Source of the DNA: Candidatus Bathyarchaeota archaeon
GTDB taxonomy: Archaea > Thermoproteota > Bathyarchaeia > Bathyarchaeales > SOJC01
Reading direction: 5' to 3'
Assembly: GCA_026014805.1 (NCBI GenBank)
Contig: JAOZHR010000025.1
Location: 1 to 64,000 of the forward strand
Length of the DNA stretch: 64,000 nucleotides
Positions 24,385 to 32,905 of the stretch are shown piece after piece. The notes below the pieces were generated by a model. It made no database searches. It was not told the origin of the DNA and saw only the letters and a list, made by a program, of their open reading frames with translations. Every line of letters starts with the position of its first letter. Position 1 is the stretch's first letter. The position numbers and the translations under genes were made by a program.

Positions 24385-25545
24385 CTAGATAAGCATGCGT
24401 TTACGAAGCATGTCTTCTGTGAACAAGGCTCTATCCTCGGGTTTGTCCCAAAATACAGTTTTCTTTCCCAAGGCTATCGAGAAAATGGTGAGGAAAAGCA
24501 CGAAATAGCTCTGGATGACCTCAAACAAGTAGTATCTCACTTTAGGGACTAAAAGAGCTAGGAAAATCAATCCAAAATACGGAAAGTTCACGAACAAGAG
24601 GATTGTTGTTCCCAAAAGCAAAATAAACATTGTTGGACTGAAGAGATAAATGAATACGTTCTGAAATATTACTCTCTTCGAATTTTTGATGCGTTTTCTA
24701 AGAAGCAAGACAGCGTACTTGGCGAAGACTCGCACAAGCTGATTAGCTCTTCTTGTCTTTATGCCAATTTTTCCCCTCCAAGTCACAGGGAACGTTGTAA
24801 AAAACTCTGCTTCAGGAACAAGTATAGCTCTAAGGTTCTTCTCGACGATCTTAATTATTGTGCCAGAATCGTCAGAACCCGTATTGTAGGGATCAAAAGA
24901 CTCGAGAACTGCTTTTTTGTAGGCACTGAAACCGCCTTCAAAGAAGACCGTTGAGTGAACTTTCGATTCGCCAAGTTTTATCTGGTTGTGTGAGCTCATA
25001 TAGGCATCTTCAGTTTTCGTCACCCATGACTGCCCGGAATTCAATAGAATCTTCGGTCCAGAGATTGCCCCCACATTTGGGTCAGCTAGAAAAGGCAGCG
25101 CTTTGTCTAAAATATCGGATGGCCAAAAACAATCAGCGTCCGAGACTATTACAATGTCTCCTTCACACTTTTTCAAAGCAAAATTCAAAGCTGCGGATTT
25201 TCCCTTTCTCTCACGCTCCGTCACAATTTGAATATTGGTCTCTGGATGTTGCTTAACAAAATTATTTACGATATTGATCGTTTGATCCTTGGAGTTGCTA
25301 TCCACGATAATTATCTGTGTCAAATCTTTTGGATATTCTAGCTTATTCAAATTCTCGAGTTTAAAACGGATGACACTTGATTCATTATAAGTAGGAACCA
25401 ATATCGACACTTTCGGCTTGTAACTTTCGTCAATCTTTATTCGCCAAGGTCTCGATGCCACCTTTCTCATTAAAACATAGATGAAACCTACAGCACCAAA
25501 TGAGAGAATGAAAAATATCAACCATAGAATGATCAATAAAACCAT
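24385..25545 (-). CDS. Membrane family 2 glycosyltransferase, processive type
   Basis: A 386-residue enzyme with one N-terminal helix (about 2-25) and three or so C-terminal helices (about 295-365). The cytoplasmic GT-A domain shows KVSILVPTYNESSVIRFKLENL, IIVDSNSKDQT, IVIVSDADCFWPSD (DxD), and TRRANQLVRVF, a variant of the QxxRW acceptor motif. This layout matches hyaluronan or cellulose synthase-like enzymes that polymerise and export a glycan, making it a candidate polymerase for the cluster. Confidence 0.85.
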   Translation of the reverse strand: MVLLIILWLIFFILSFGAVGFIYVLMRKVASRPWRIKIDESYKPKVSILVPTYNESSVIRFKLENLNKLEYPKDLTQIIIVDSNSKDQTINIVNNFVKQHPETNIQIVTERERKGKSAALNFALKKCEGDIVIVSDADCFWPSDILDKALPFLADPNVGAISGPKILLNSGQSWVTKTEDAYMSSHNQIKLGESKVHSTVFFEGGFSAYKKAVLESFDPYNTGSDDSGTIIKIVEKNLRAILVPEAEFFTTFPVTWRGKIGIKTRRANQLVRVFAKYAVLLLRKRIKNSKRVIFQNVFIYLFSPTMFILLLGTTILLFVNFPYFGLIFLALLVPKVRYYLFEVIQSYFVLFLTIFSIALGKKTVFWDKPEDRALFTEDMLRKRMLI

Positions 25546-25573
25546 CCCTATCCCAACAATGAATACGCGTGGC

Positions 25574-26506
25574 TTAGCTCTTCATGTCTTTTTCAAGCAT
25601 AGGGGGAACAACATCCTTAACAACCTTGCTATATAACTTAAACAATCCTAGTTGAACATTCCACCAACGCTTTGAGGAAAAGAAATTTTCTTTAGGAAAG
25701 ATTTTCTTAAAAGCAATTATGTTCTCCCCACGTGTCATAATGCCGTCTAAATTTCCAAGTTTTTCCTTCATTGCAATTTTTAAGAATTTGATTTCTGATG
25801 GGTTGTATCCCATTATTTGAGATGCAATCCAATCGATTGAGAACGGATCTGTGCTGACCATAATTAGTCCTAGTTTAATGGGAAAGCGACCAAGTGCTAC
25901 AAGTCCGTCGACTATTGTAAGATGTGGGTGCAGTATTTTGTTTATGCCTACGATAGCCTCACTTAAGATGGGATGATAAACTATTTTTCTTGGAGAAGCA
26001 ATGCAACCAAAAACATTCTTGAGTGCACATGTAATTTTGGTATCTCGCATTATTTTCAATTTTGGTACGTTAATGAAAAGGTCAGATTTCAAGAGTGATT
26101 GAGGAATTTGAAAGGCGATTTCATGTCCGTTTACGCGAACCTTTTCTTGGCTTTTCTCATCTTTGGAAAGATTAAAGAGTTCGACGTTCTTTTCCTTCGC
26201 CAACTTTTCATACCCAAGCATTAAGAAAGCATGCTTTGTTCGCATTGCCGTGGCATCAGCTTCAACAACTCGAATGTACGTGTCTGCGCCGTGCCTTTCG
26301 CGAACACAATCGATGATCCCAGCAACAATTCGAGGATCAGTGGTATATCCTGTAGCGGCATGCCAATAATAACACAAGTTCGCCTTGATGTCAACAGCTT
26401 TCACAGGACCCTTTGGCTTAAAATTTATGAGGTCTAATGCCTTTCCAATAGAGTTTTTTATTTCTTCTGAACTTTGTGCGCGAACTAGACCGACGACATC
26501 GCCCAT
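25574..26506 (-). CDS. DUF362-domain protein (copy 2)
   Basis: A 310-residue paralogue of the gene at 12758. Shared motifs are DIKANLCYYWHAATGYTTDP, INVPKLKIMRDTKITCALKNVFGC and TIVDGLVALGRFPIKLGLIMVSTDPFSIDW. No iron-sulfur Cys cluster is seen. It starts five bases after the oxidoreductase gene. Function unknown; the repeated pairing with Gfo/Idh enzymes suggests that the two act on the same intermediate. Confidence 0.82.
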   Translation of the reverse strand: MGDVVGLVRAQSSEEIKNSIGKALDLINFKPKGPVKAVDIKANLCYYWHAATGYTTDPRIVAGIIDCVRERHGADTYIRVVEADATAMRTKHAFLMLGYEKLAKEKNVELFNLSKDEKSQEKVRVNGHEIAFQIPQSLLKSDLFINVPKLKIMRDTKITCALKNVFGCIASPRKIVYHPILSEAIVGINKILHPHLTIVDGLVALGRFPIKLGLIMVSTDPFSIDWIASQIMGYNPSEIKFLKIAMKEKLGNLDGIMTRGENIIAFKKIFPKENFFSSKRWWNVQLGLFKLYSKVVKDVVPPMLEKDMKS

Positions 26507-26510
26507 TCTT

Positions 26511-27566
26511 CTATGCTTCCTTCAGCGCAAACTGATTTTTATCATGATTTTTGTATGCTTCTTCAATGAGTTGAATAGTCTTTAATCCGTCAATCGGTGA
26601 AACAGACGGATTTGAATCGTTAATTATGCAATCAAAAAAATGCTGTAATTCTTTATAGTATGCTTCGAAATAATAAGAATACGATAAAGGCTTTATCTTT
26701 TTCCCGACAACTTTTCGCAAAAGATTCTTCGTCCCTTCCTTAATGGCATGAAGATAAATGTTCCTTGGCACAAGATCGTCACTAGAAATGTACCCAGCGT
26801 TACCATGAAGAATCATTCGGAAGTTATATTCAGGAAATACGGATTTTTGGTACCAGCCAACATTGATTATTCCTTTAACATCGGATTCAGAAGAACGTAG
26901 TATTAGGATTGCACCATCCTCCATTGGAAGATTAAACTTGTGATCAAAGCAAGAAAATAATATCTCAGGGTATTCCCCCGTGAAGAAACAGAACAAGTCG
27001 ATCAGATGATAACCCAGATCTAGTAAGACGCCTCCTCCAGCTTTCTTTGGGTCAAACCACCATTCAGGCACTGGTGTAGGAACTGCTCCGTGAGCAAAAG
27101 GTCCGCTAAGTATTTGCTCAATGGTGACAACTTGTAAATCCCCAATCTGACCCTTATCTGCGATAGCTTTCATCTTTTCAGTCGCATCGATAAACCGCAT
27201 ACAATGACCAGTCATAAATTTCTTGCCGCTCTTCTCCACCAACTTTACGATTTTTTGGCATTCTTCCACCGTATTAGCCATCGGCTTTTCTACAAAGACA
27301 TCGAACCCGGCTTCTAACGCTAATCGGATACTGTCAAAGTGCAAAAAGTTAGGCAAGGATATGATGACTGCATCCATATTAGAGGAATCATTTAACAAAT
27401 CATGGTAATCAGTGTAAAGATTTTTAACACCAACGGATTTTGCCTTATTCAACGCCATTTTTGATCGGTCAGCTGCAGCAGTTATTTTGATGCCCTCAAT
27501 GTGCCGACAATTCATCATGTGGAGCCTACCCATATGCCCGAGACCAACTACCCCTACTTTTAACAT
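26511..27566 (-). CDS. Gfo/Idh/MocA-family sugar oxidoreductase (copy 2)
   Basis: A 351-residue NAD(P)-dependent oxidoreductase. Features are KVGVVGLGHMGRLHMMNC (nucleotide fold), FVEKPMANTVEEC with the catalytic Lys, PVPEWWFDPKKAGGGVLLDLGYHLIDLF and a C-terminal helix with ELQHFFDCI. It is close in pattern to the protein at 11756. Unlike in the first pair, here the oxidoreductase precedes the DUF362 gene. Confidence 0.88.
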   Translation of the reverse strand: MLKVGVVGLGHMGRLHMMNCRHIEGIKITAAADRSKMALNKAKSVGVKNLYTDYHDLLNDSSNMDAVIISLPNFLHFDSIRLALEAGFDVFVEKPMANTVEECQKIVKLVEKSGKKFMTGHCMRFIDATEKMKAIADKGQIGDLQVVTIEQILSGPFAHGAVPTPVPEWWFDPKKAGGGVLLDLGYHLIDLFCFFTGEYPEILFSCFDHKFNLPMEDGAILILRSSESDVKGIINVGWYQKSVFPEYNFRMILHGNAGYISSDDLVPRNIYLHAIKEGTKNLLRKVVGKKIKPLSYSYYFEAYYKELQHFFDCIINDSNPSVSPIDGLKTIQLIEEAYKNHDKNQFALKEA

Positions 27567-27710
27567 GTTTTATCATCTCCCACTTTTCTGTATCACTATC
27601 TCCAGGCGATCAATTTCGCAATCCAAGAATTTTGAGAGGATAACGACAAAACTCACTTTCATCAGAACAGATATGTTATGAACTAAGGAATACACGTGAG
27701 GCCCGCGTGT

Positions 27711-28400
27711 TTACTTGTCGATGTAGAATATCTCTTCATTTTTCAGAAGTTTTCCAATCTTATCCACAAGAGGTCTTTTTTGTCTGCTCGATATAATCGA
27801 TATCTCGCTCTTGAATTCTTTTACTGCTGCCTCCTTCAAAGGCAGAAACTCAGAAATATCAACCCGAATCATGTTGTGTCTAAAAAGATTAAGAAAAATA
27901 TCTATCAGTGGGCCGATCCGCCCATACTTTTGTGCAATTGAGTATTGATATATCATTGCATGAAGACCTAATTTCTTAATCGATTTTCTTACTATGCGAT
28001 TTGTTACACGATGATCTAAATGATAATCTCTTTCGTAAGGGAAATAGACTTCTACAGAAGCAGGATTTTCTCTTAATATTTCAATAACCTTTTCTTGAGC
28101 TTCCATCTCATTTCTTTCAAGCTTCCCGTCCTCAAAATCCAGAAACACCAATTTTTCTTCTGGCACGCCCAAGATTCTTGTCGCTCTTTTCACCTCCTCT
28201 TTTCTAATTTCCTTTAACTCGTCAGGTGTGGGATCTGAGTTTATACCCAACACTTTGGAAAATGCATATCTGCCATCGGTTATGACAACTATAGTAACTT
28301 CGTATCCTTCACTTATTCTCTTGGCTATTGTTCCGCCGCAGCCCCATGTTTCGTCATCCGGGTGAGGAGCAAATACTATTATTTTTTCCTTATTATTCAA
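27711..28400 (-). CDS. PIG-L/LmbE-type N-deacetylase
   Basis: A 229-residue zinc deacetylase. The signature IIVFAPHPDDETWGCGGTIAKR holds the AHPDDE metal residues, and YFPYERDYHLDHRVTNRI the second His cluster. Family members remove acetyl from N-acetylglucosamine in lipids or small glycoconjugates. With the NodB protein, the cluster has two unrelated sugar deacetylases, suggesting a free amino sugar in the product. Confidence 0.88.
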   Translation of the reverse strand: MNNKEKIIVFAPHPDDETWGCGGTIAKRISEGYEVTIVVITDGRYAFSKVLGINSDPTPDELKEIRKEEVKRATRILGVPEEKLVFLDFEDGKLERNEMEAQEKVIEILRENPASVEVYFPYERDYHLDHRVTNRIVRKSIKKLGLHAMIYQYSIAQKYGRIGPLIDIFLNLFRHNMIRVDISEFLPLKEAAVKEFKSEISIISSRQKRPLVDKIGKLLKNEEIFYIDK

Positions 28401-28425
28401 ACTATATTTCCTCCAGAAGCATAGA

Positions 28426-29460
28426 TTATTTTAATCTTCTAAGGCTTGTGTAACCTTGTTCAATCAGTCTTTTGGTTTTGAGTATGAGTTTGTATCTTGG
28501 CAAGAACATTTTGTCGAATATTCGGATTTTTTCCAGTCTTCCATTCCACTCTCGTTTCCATCTCCAAATCCCCCAAGCACTTGACCCTTCAGTTGGAGGC
28601 GGCTCAGAAACTATTCCCATCTGATATTTTGTATAGCCATTTTTGGAAGCCCATTCCATAATTTTCCAATGCATTACATCGTTTGGTCTCACTTTCCACC
28701 CTCCTCTAAATGAACCCGCTGCCAACGCGTAAACAGTTTTCCCATGAATTACTGTGAAGACTCCAGAAACGTCCTCACCCTTCCAGCGCGCCAAAAAAAC
28801 CCTTGATAGCTTTGGATCATATATTTTCCAGACAGCCTCAAACCACGAAAGAGGATAACTTGAAAAACCTCCCCTTTTTTCGGCGGCTTCAAGCATCGAA
28901 TAAAAAGTCAGCAGATCTTCATGGTTGCGTGATTGAATGACTTCAACTCCTTCCTTTCTGGCTTTTTTTATATTTCTCCTCTTATTGTGAGTAATGCTCC
29001 TCCAGAGCTCATCTGTCCCTTTTTCAAGATTCACAACGTACTCGTTAGATCTACCAACTGAAGTGTAGCCCATTCTATGAAATACTTCCTGCAGTTGCCA
29101 AGCCTCAGACACTGATACATGTGCATGGATTATACGGTTTCTTTTTCCATAGCCCTCAAGTTCTTTCAAGAGAGCTTCAACAAACTGCAAACCTTTCTCG
29201 CTTTTCGTGTCTACTATTGGTCCATGCATTACTCCAAGGTTCATACCAAACCCGAAATAGCGTGAATAAGTTCCTTGAACTGTTCCAACAATTTTCCCAT
29301 TACATGAAACCGCTAGCCTAACAGCTTTCGACCTTGGAAATGCTATTTCAGCTATTTCGCCATACTCAAAACACTGTTCAAAGTTTCCTTCGTGAAACCT
29401 GTTTAAGAAGGATTGCCACATTTCAGCCGGCGGATTTTCAATAACCGAATATTCAAGCAT
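28426..29460 (-). CDS. FemAB-like aminoacyl/acyl transferase
   Basis: A 344-residue protein with two GNAT-type domains in the manner of FemABX and lipid II:glycine glycyltransferases. The fold start is PPAEMWQSFLNRFHEGNFEQCFEYGEI, then NEYVVNLEKGTDELWRSITHNKRRNIKKARKEGVEV, the strongly conserved basic helix of the family, and the second domain VFLARWKGEDVSGVFTVIHGKTVYALAAG. FemABX uses aminoacyl-tRNA to add amino acids to cell-wall precursors; related proteins in exosortase loci have no proven reaction. It forms a tandem with the gene at 29497. Confidence 0.82.
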   Translation of the reverse strand: MLEYSVIENPPAEMWQSFLNRFHEGNFEQCFEYGEIAEIAFPRSKAVRLAVSCNGKIVGTVQGTYSRYFGFGMNLGVMHGPIVDTKSEKGLQFVEALLKELEGYGKRNRIIHAHVSVSEAWQLQEVFHRMGYTSVGRSNEYVVNLEKGTDELWRSITHNKRRNIKKARKEGVEVIQSRNHEDLLTFYSMLEAAEKRGGFSSYPLSWFEAVWKIYDPKLSRVFLARWKGEDVSGVFTVIHGKTVYALAAGSFRGGWKVRPNDVMHWKIMEWASKNGYTKYQMGIVSEPPPTEGSSAWGIWRWKREWNGRLEKIRIFDKMFLPRYKLILKTKRLIEQGYTSLRRLK

Positions 29461-29496
29461 AAGGAGACAGCTCCTCCAAAGTTCGAATAAGTTGAG

Positions 29497-30615
29497 TTAA
29501 CTTTGTTTGATGGTTAAGTGTCCCCCGAGTTTGCTAATGAGAAACCGTGAAGAACTGTTTTGCATAGCCCAAGCATACATTTTCGCAAACCAACCTTTAC
29601 AAACCATTCTCACAACAAAGCTTTTTCTAACTCCTGTAGCCCAATCCGCCTTGTAAGGTTCAAAATCCCTAGTCAAATCGTACTCTCCAAAACCATTCTT
29701 AATGCAATACTCAACAACATGCATTTTCAACAGATTTCCAACTCCATAACGCTCAAATTCAGGGTCAAACCCCGTTAAATACCCATATTTCTTCCCATTA
29801 TAATCAAAAGAGTAAATAGCTGCTACGGGTTCACCGTTTGCAGTCAAGAAATGCAGACCCAGCCAACCTTTCTTGTCTAAGATGTCAGCCAATTCGAGAT
29901 GAAAATTACGGAACGCTTCAGAGACAAATGCACCTAGCTCCCCCTTTGCCCTCCACCTTTTCTGGTGTAATTCAAAAAATACCTCCATAGCCTCTTTAAC
30001 CGAATCGAAATCACGTTGGGTTTTAACCTCAACCTCATATTCCCTTTCAAGTTTTCGCATTCTTTTGCGCAGATTCTTTTTCATGTTTCGGCTTAGGCGA
30101 TTTGTAAAAATTTTGACGGAGTTTGGTAAATTAATGTAAGGACACAGAGTGCTTAATCTTAACTCTAAGTTTGAAGCTTCATTGTTGCACAATAGTTGTA
30201 GAGCAATGGCAGAAGTGCTTCCATCCCGGATCTCTCTTAACTCAAGCAAATTCCAATCGGAAAACTTCATTAAACGGTCTAGAAAAAGCTTCAGACACTC
30301 GCCCGGTTTCTTGAAAAGAATAAAGTTGTTGTAATCAGAGTGGGGAGTTCCAATAAATTCTATCTTATGAAGCTTACCTAAACGTAAAAAACTATATTCC
30401 GAAAGCATGAGTGGAGCGATGCCAAATATTTCATCTTTCTCTTGTGCAGTTAATATTCTTAGGGTTCTTCCTTTCCCGAAGTGTTTCCACCAACACCATA
30501 GCCACTCCCAAGTTGAAAAAACGTCGTTATCCTTTGACTTCTGCAAAACCTGGTTCCAAACGCCTGCTAAACCCTCGAACTCGCTGAAATCGTTCAGTTC
30601 ATCCACTTTAAGCAT
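29497..30615 (-). CDS. GNAT/CelD-BioF2-like acyltransferase, FemAB-related
   Basis: A 372-residue protein. STWEWLWCWWKHFGKGRTLRILTAQ is the usual start of the BioF2/CelD-like group; RLSRNMKKNLRKRMRKLEREY is the basic helix before the second GNAT domain; LDKKGWLGLHFLTANGEPVAAIYSFDYNGKKYGYLTGFDPEFERYGVGNLLKMHVVEYCI is the acetyltransferase core. It lies 36 bases upstream of the FemAB-like gene, and two different acyltransferases in a row suggests stepwise acylation. Confidence 0.82.
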   Translation of the reverse strand: MLKVDELNDFSEFEGLAGVWNQVLQKSKDNDVFSTWEWLWCWWKHFGKGRTLRILTAQEKDEIFGIAPLMLSEYSFLRLGKLHKIEFIGTPHSDYNNFILFKKPGECLKLFLDRLMKFSDWNLLELREIRDGSTSAIALQLLCNNEASNLELRLSTLCPYINLPNSVKIFTNRLSRNMKKNLRKRMRKLEREYEVEVKTQRDFDSVKEAMEVFFELHQKRWRAKGELGAFVSEAFRNFHLELADILDKKGWLGLHFLTANGEPVAAIYSFDYNGKKYGYLTGFDPEFERYGVGNLLKMHVVEYCIKNGFGEYDLTRDFEPYKADWATGVRKSFVVRMVCKGWFAKMYAWAMQNSSSRFLISKLGGHLTIKQS

Positions 30616-30635
30616 CGTTAGTCACGCATGCCGCA

Positions 30636-31982
30636 TTATGGAAGTTTATCTTTTCTCGAAACGTCTTCAAAAGTTTCCTTTTCCCGGATGACCTTTACTT
30701 GTCCCTGAGAGTTGATTAAAACAGCTGTTGGCCGTGGATAAAGGAACTGTGTGGAACTGGAAAGCGAGTATGCTCCGCAGTAGAGGACAGCAATTATGTC
30801 ATCTTCTTTGACTCGTGGAACGGACATTTTGATTGCAATGAAGTCTTTTGGATAGAGCAAAGGCCCAACAATATTAACCAATTCTTTGTTGGATGCTACG
30901 GCTCTGTTGGCAATTAATGTTGTGCGGCGATCATATATTAGTGGGAGTATATTCGTTCCACCATTCACCACTATCCATTTGTAGCCTCCAGCCATTTTTG
31001 TATGGTCAATGCTCAAAAGTAACATACCTGAAGGCCCAGCGATGAAACGTCCGGGCTCCGTAATCAAAGTAGGTTCAGATAAATTACCAAGATTTTGCCT
31101 TACGTTTTCGGCAATTGATTTTGCAACAGATTCTATGCTAGAAATGTTTTTTCTCTTGTCCAATGAAGATTTAAAGCCCAACTTCTGCTTGACAAAATCC
31201 AGCATGAGAGGAAAGTCGCCCGTAGAACCAGATACACCAGGGTCGAACCCACCGCCAACATTGAGATATTTTATTTCGAACCCGAATTTTTCGTTTGCTT
31301 CCTTCATAAATGGTAGAAGCACTTTTAACGCCTTAGTATAAGGATGCATCATAAGACACTCAAGGCGTAAATTCTTCATCTTCCTCAAATACTCAAAGGC
31401 CTTGTGAACGTCTTCAAGTGAAAAACCGAATCTGCAACGTGGATAACAATAACCAGCTTCAATAAGGTTGTTCGGGTGCAAACTTTTGAAGAAGCTAGGT
31501 GGTTTAAAGGGGTTCACTCTCAAGCCTATAGCTTGTTCTAATCCCATTTCCCCAGCAACACTATTCAGCTTTTCCATTTCTGAAAAAGATTCCACATTAA
31601 CCAGCAAAACTTTCTCTTCTAATGCTTTCTGCAAGCCTGTCTTAGGCTTGAAAGGTCCGTCATAAATTATCTTATTGCCATTAAAGCCAGATTTCAACGC
31701 CACGAAGAGGTCCAACTCAGAAGCGACTTCTGCATATGCTCCTATTTTCCTGAGCGTCCTACAAATAGCCAAGTTGTTATTGGTCTTTATCGAATAACAA
31801 ACCATAATTTTAGGGTAAACGCTTTCAAATGCTCGGCGAAACCTCTCAAAATCTTCCACAAGACTAACTTCGTCAAAGACGAAAAGAGGAGTCCCATATT
31901 TACCACAGAGATCAACCAGATCTACCCCGTGAAGGGTTAGGTGATTATCCTCCCCTGTGCTTAAATGATCCTTGATAACCAA
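30636..31982 (-). CDS. LysA-like PLP-dependent decarboxylase-family protein lacking the usual catalytic Cys
   Basis: A 448-residue fold-type III PLP protein related to diaminopimelate decarboxylase. The PLP Lys is in VCYSIKTNNN, the phosphate-binding motif in LNVGGGFD, then EPGRFIAGPSG and CGAYSLSSSTQF. In place of the GPxCESxD motif, whose Cys is catalytic in decarboxylases, it reads VGPLLYPKD. Also HPYT replaces the usual HIGS near 230. It may therefore use another substrate or reaction. A LysA-like protein is a known member of bacterial exosortase/EPS loci. In this cluster it follows a methyltransferase and precedes the acyltransferase pair. Confidence 0.78.
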   Translation of the reverse strand: MVIKDHLSTGEDNHLTLHGVDLVDLCGKYGTPLFVFDEVSLVEDFERFRRAFESVYPKIMVCYSIKTNNNLAICRTLRKIGAYAEVASELDLFVALKSGFNGNKIIYDGPFKPKTGLQKALEEKVLLVNVESFSEMEKLNSVAGEMGLEQAIGLRVNPFKPPSFFKSLHPNNLIEAGYCYPRCRFGFSLEDVHKAFEYLRKMKNLRLECLMMHPYTKALKVLLPFMKEANEKFGFEIKYLNVGGGFDPGVSGSTGDFPLMLDFVKQKLGFKSSLDKRKNISSIESVAKSIAENVRQNLGNLSEPTLITEPGRFIAGPSGMLLLSIDHTKMAGGYKWIVVNGGTNILPLIYDRRTTLIANRAVASNKELVNIVGPLLYPKDFIAIKMSVPRVKEDDIIAVLYCGAYSLSSSTQFLYPRPTAVLINSQGQVKVIREKETFEDVSRKDKLP

Positions 31983-32002
31983 ACTTTCACATCCTTAACC
32001 AA

Positions 32003-32878
32003 CTACATCTGCTTTTCGAGTTTTCTTGCAATAACACTTACATACCTACCAAACTTTCTAGACAGTGGAATTTTTTCGATAACAAAGTTGCTTTTCGTCA
32101 ACAATTGCTGCAGCAAACCCCTATCAGAATCAGGATAAATCCAATGATAAGAATAAGCAAAGATTGGCTTAAACGATCTATAACGCAAAAACTCAGCCAA
32201 CTGCCCCACATGAAAACCCGTTGAGTAATGTACATCAACCTTGGCATAGTCGAGCCCATCAACAACGACATTAGGCTCACGATAAAGCTCAGACCTAAAA
32301 AGCGGTAACCGTCGTAAAACCTTCACAAATTTTTGAACTATCATATGGTCAAAAAAATCAAAGAAACGTCTTAACCGTTGAAAATTAGGTTCACGAGTTA
32401 CGTACAAGAAACCGCCTTCCTTTAGAACACGCGATATCTCTGTCATCGAATTGAAAGGTTTGGGCAAATGATGCAAGACAGAGGAAACAGAAACTAAATC
32501 GGCGATTTCGCTTTTTAAAGGCAAATGTTCCGCGTCGCAACGTACCAGATTCAGTGACTTAAAGTGGCCATGTCTTTTCCAAGCAACTTCAAGCATTCGT
32601 CTCGAAATGTCCATGGCAACAAGGGTCGTGTAAAGCGGTAATTCAAAACTGGTGACAAACCCTGTTCCACAGCCAACATCAACACACAGATCCCTAACAT
32701 CCGAATTTTCAGCTATAAATGCAATACTTTTCAAAACCTTAGATCTCTCATAAATGCTTGAACCTTCAGGATGTGCATGTTCAAAAATTTCCGCTTCAAC
32801 ATCATGATGGCGAACGTTGGCTTTTTTCACTTCCACATCGTCAACACAATTTTTGTCCTTCAAGATTTTAACCAGCAA
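32003..32878 (-). CDS. Class I SAM-dependent methyltransferase
   Basis: A 291-residue methyltransferase. LCVDVGCGTGFVTSFELP is SAM motif I, NLVRCDAEHLPLKSEIADLVSVSSVLHHLPKPFNSMTEISRVLKEGGFLYVTREPN is the Methyltransf_11 region. A C-terminal extension of about 100 residues (from QRLRRFFDF) holds a conserved-looking YHWIYPDSDRG and may bind the acceptor. It lies between the HisC-like and LysA-like genes with short gaps, so it is part of the same operon. The acceptor is unknown. Confidence 0.82.
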   Translation of the reverse strand: MLVKILKDKNCVDDVEVKKANVRHHDVEAEIFEHAHPEGSSIYERSKVLKSIAFIAENSDVRDLCVDVGCGTGFVTSFELPLYTTLVAMDISRRMLEVAWKRHGHFKSLNLVRCDAEHLPLKSEIADLVSVSSVLHHLPKPFNSMTEISRVLKEGGFLYVTREPNFQRLRRFFDFFDHMIVQKFVKVLRRLPLFRSELYREPNVVVDGLDYAKVDVHYSTGFHVGQLAEFLRYRSFKPIFAYSYHWIYPDSDRGLLQQLLTKSNFVIEKIPLSRKFGRYVSVIARKLEKQM

Positions 32879-32905
32879 ATCTCAGAAATAAGCGGCGCAT
32901 CCAAT

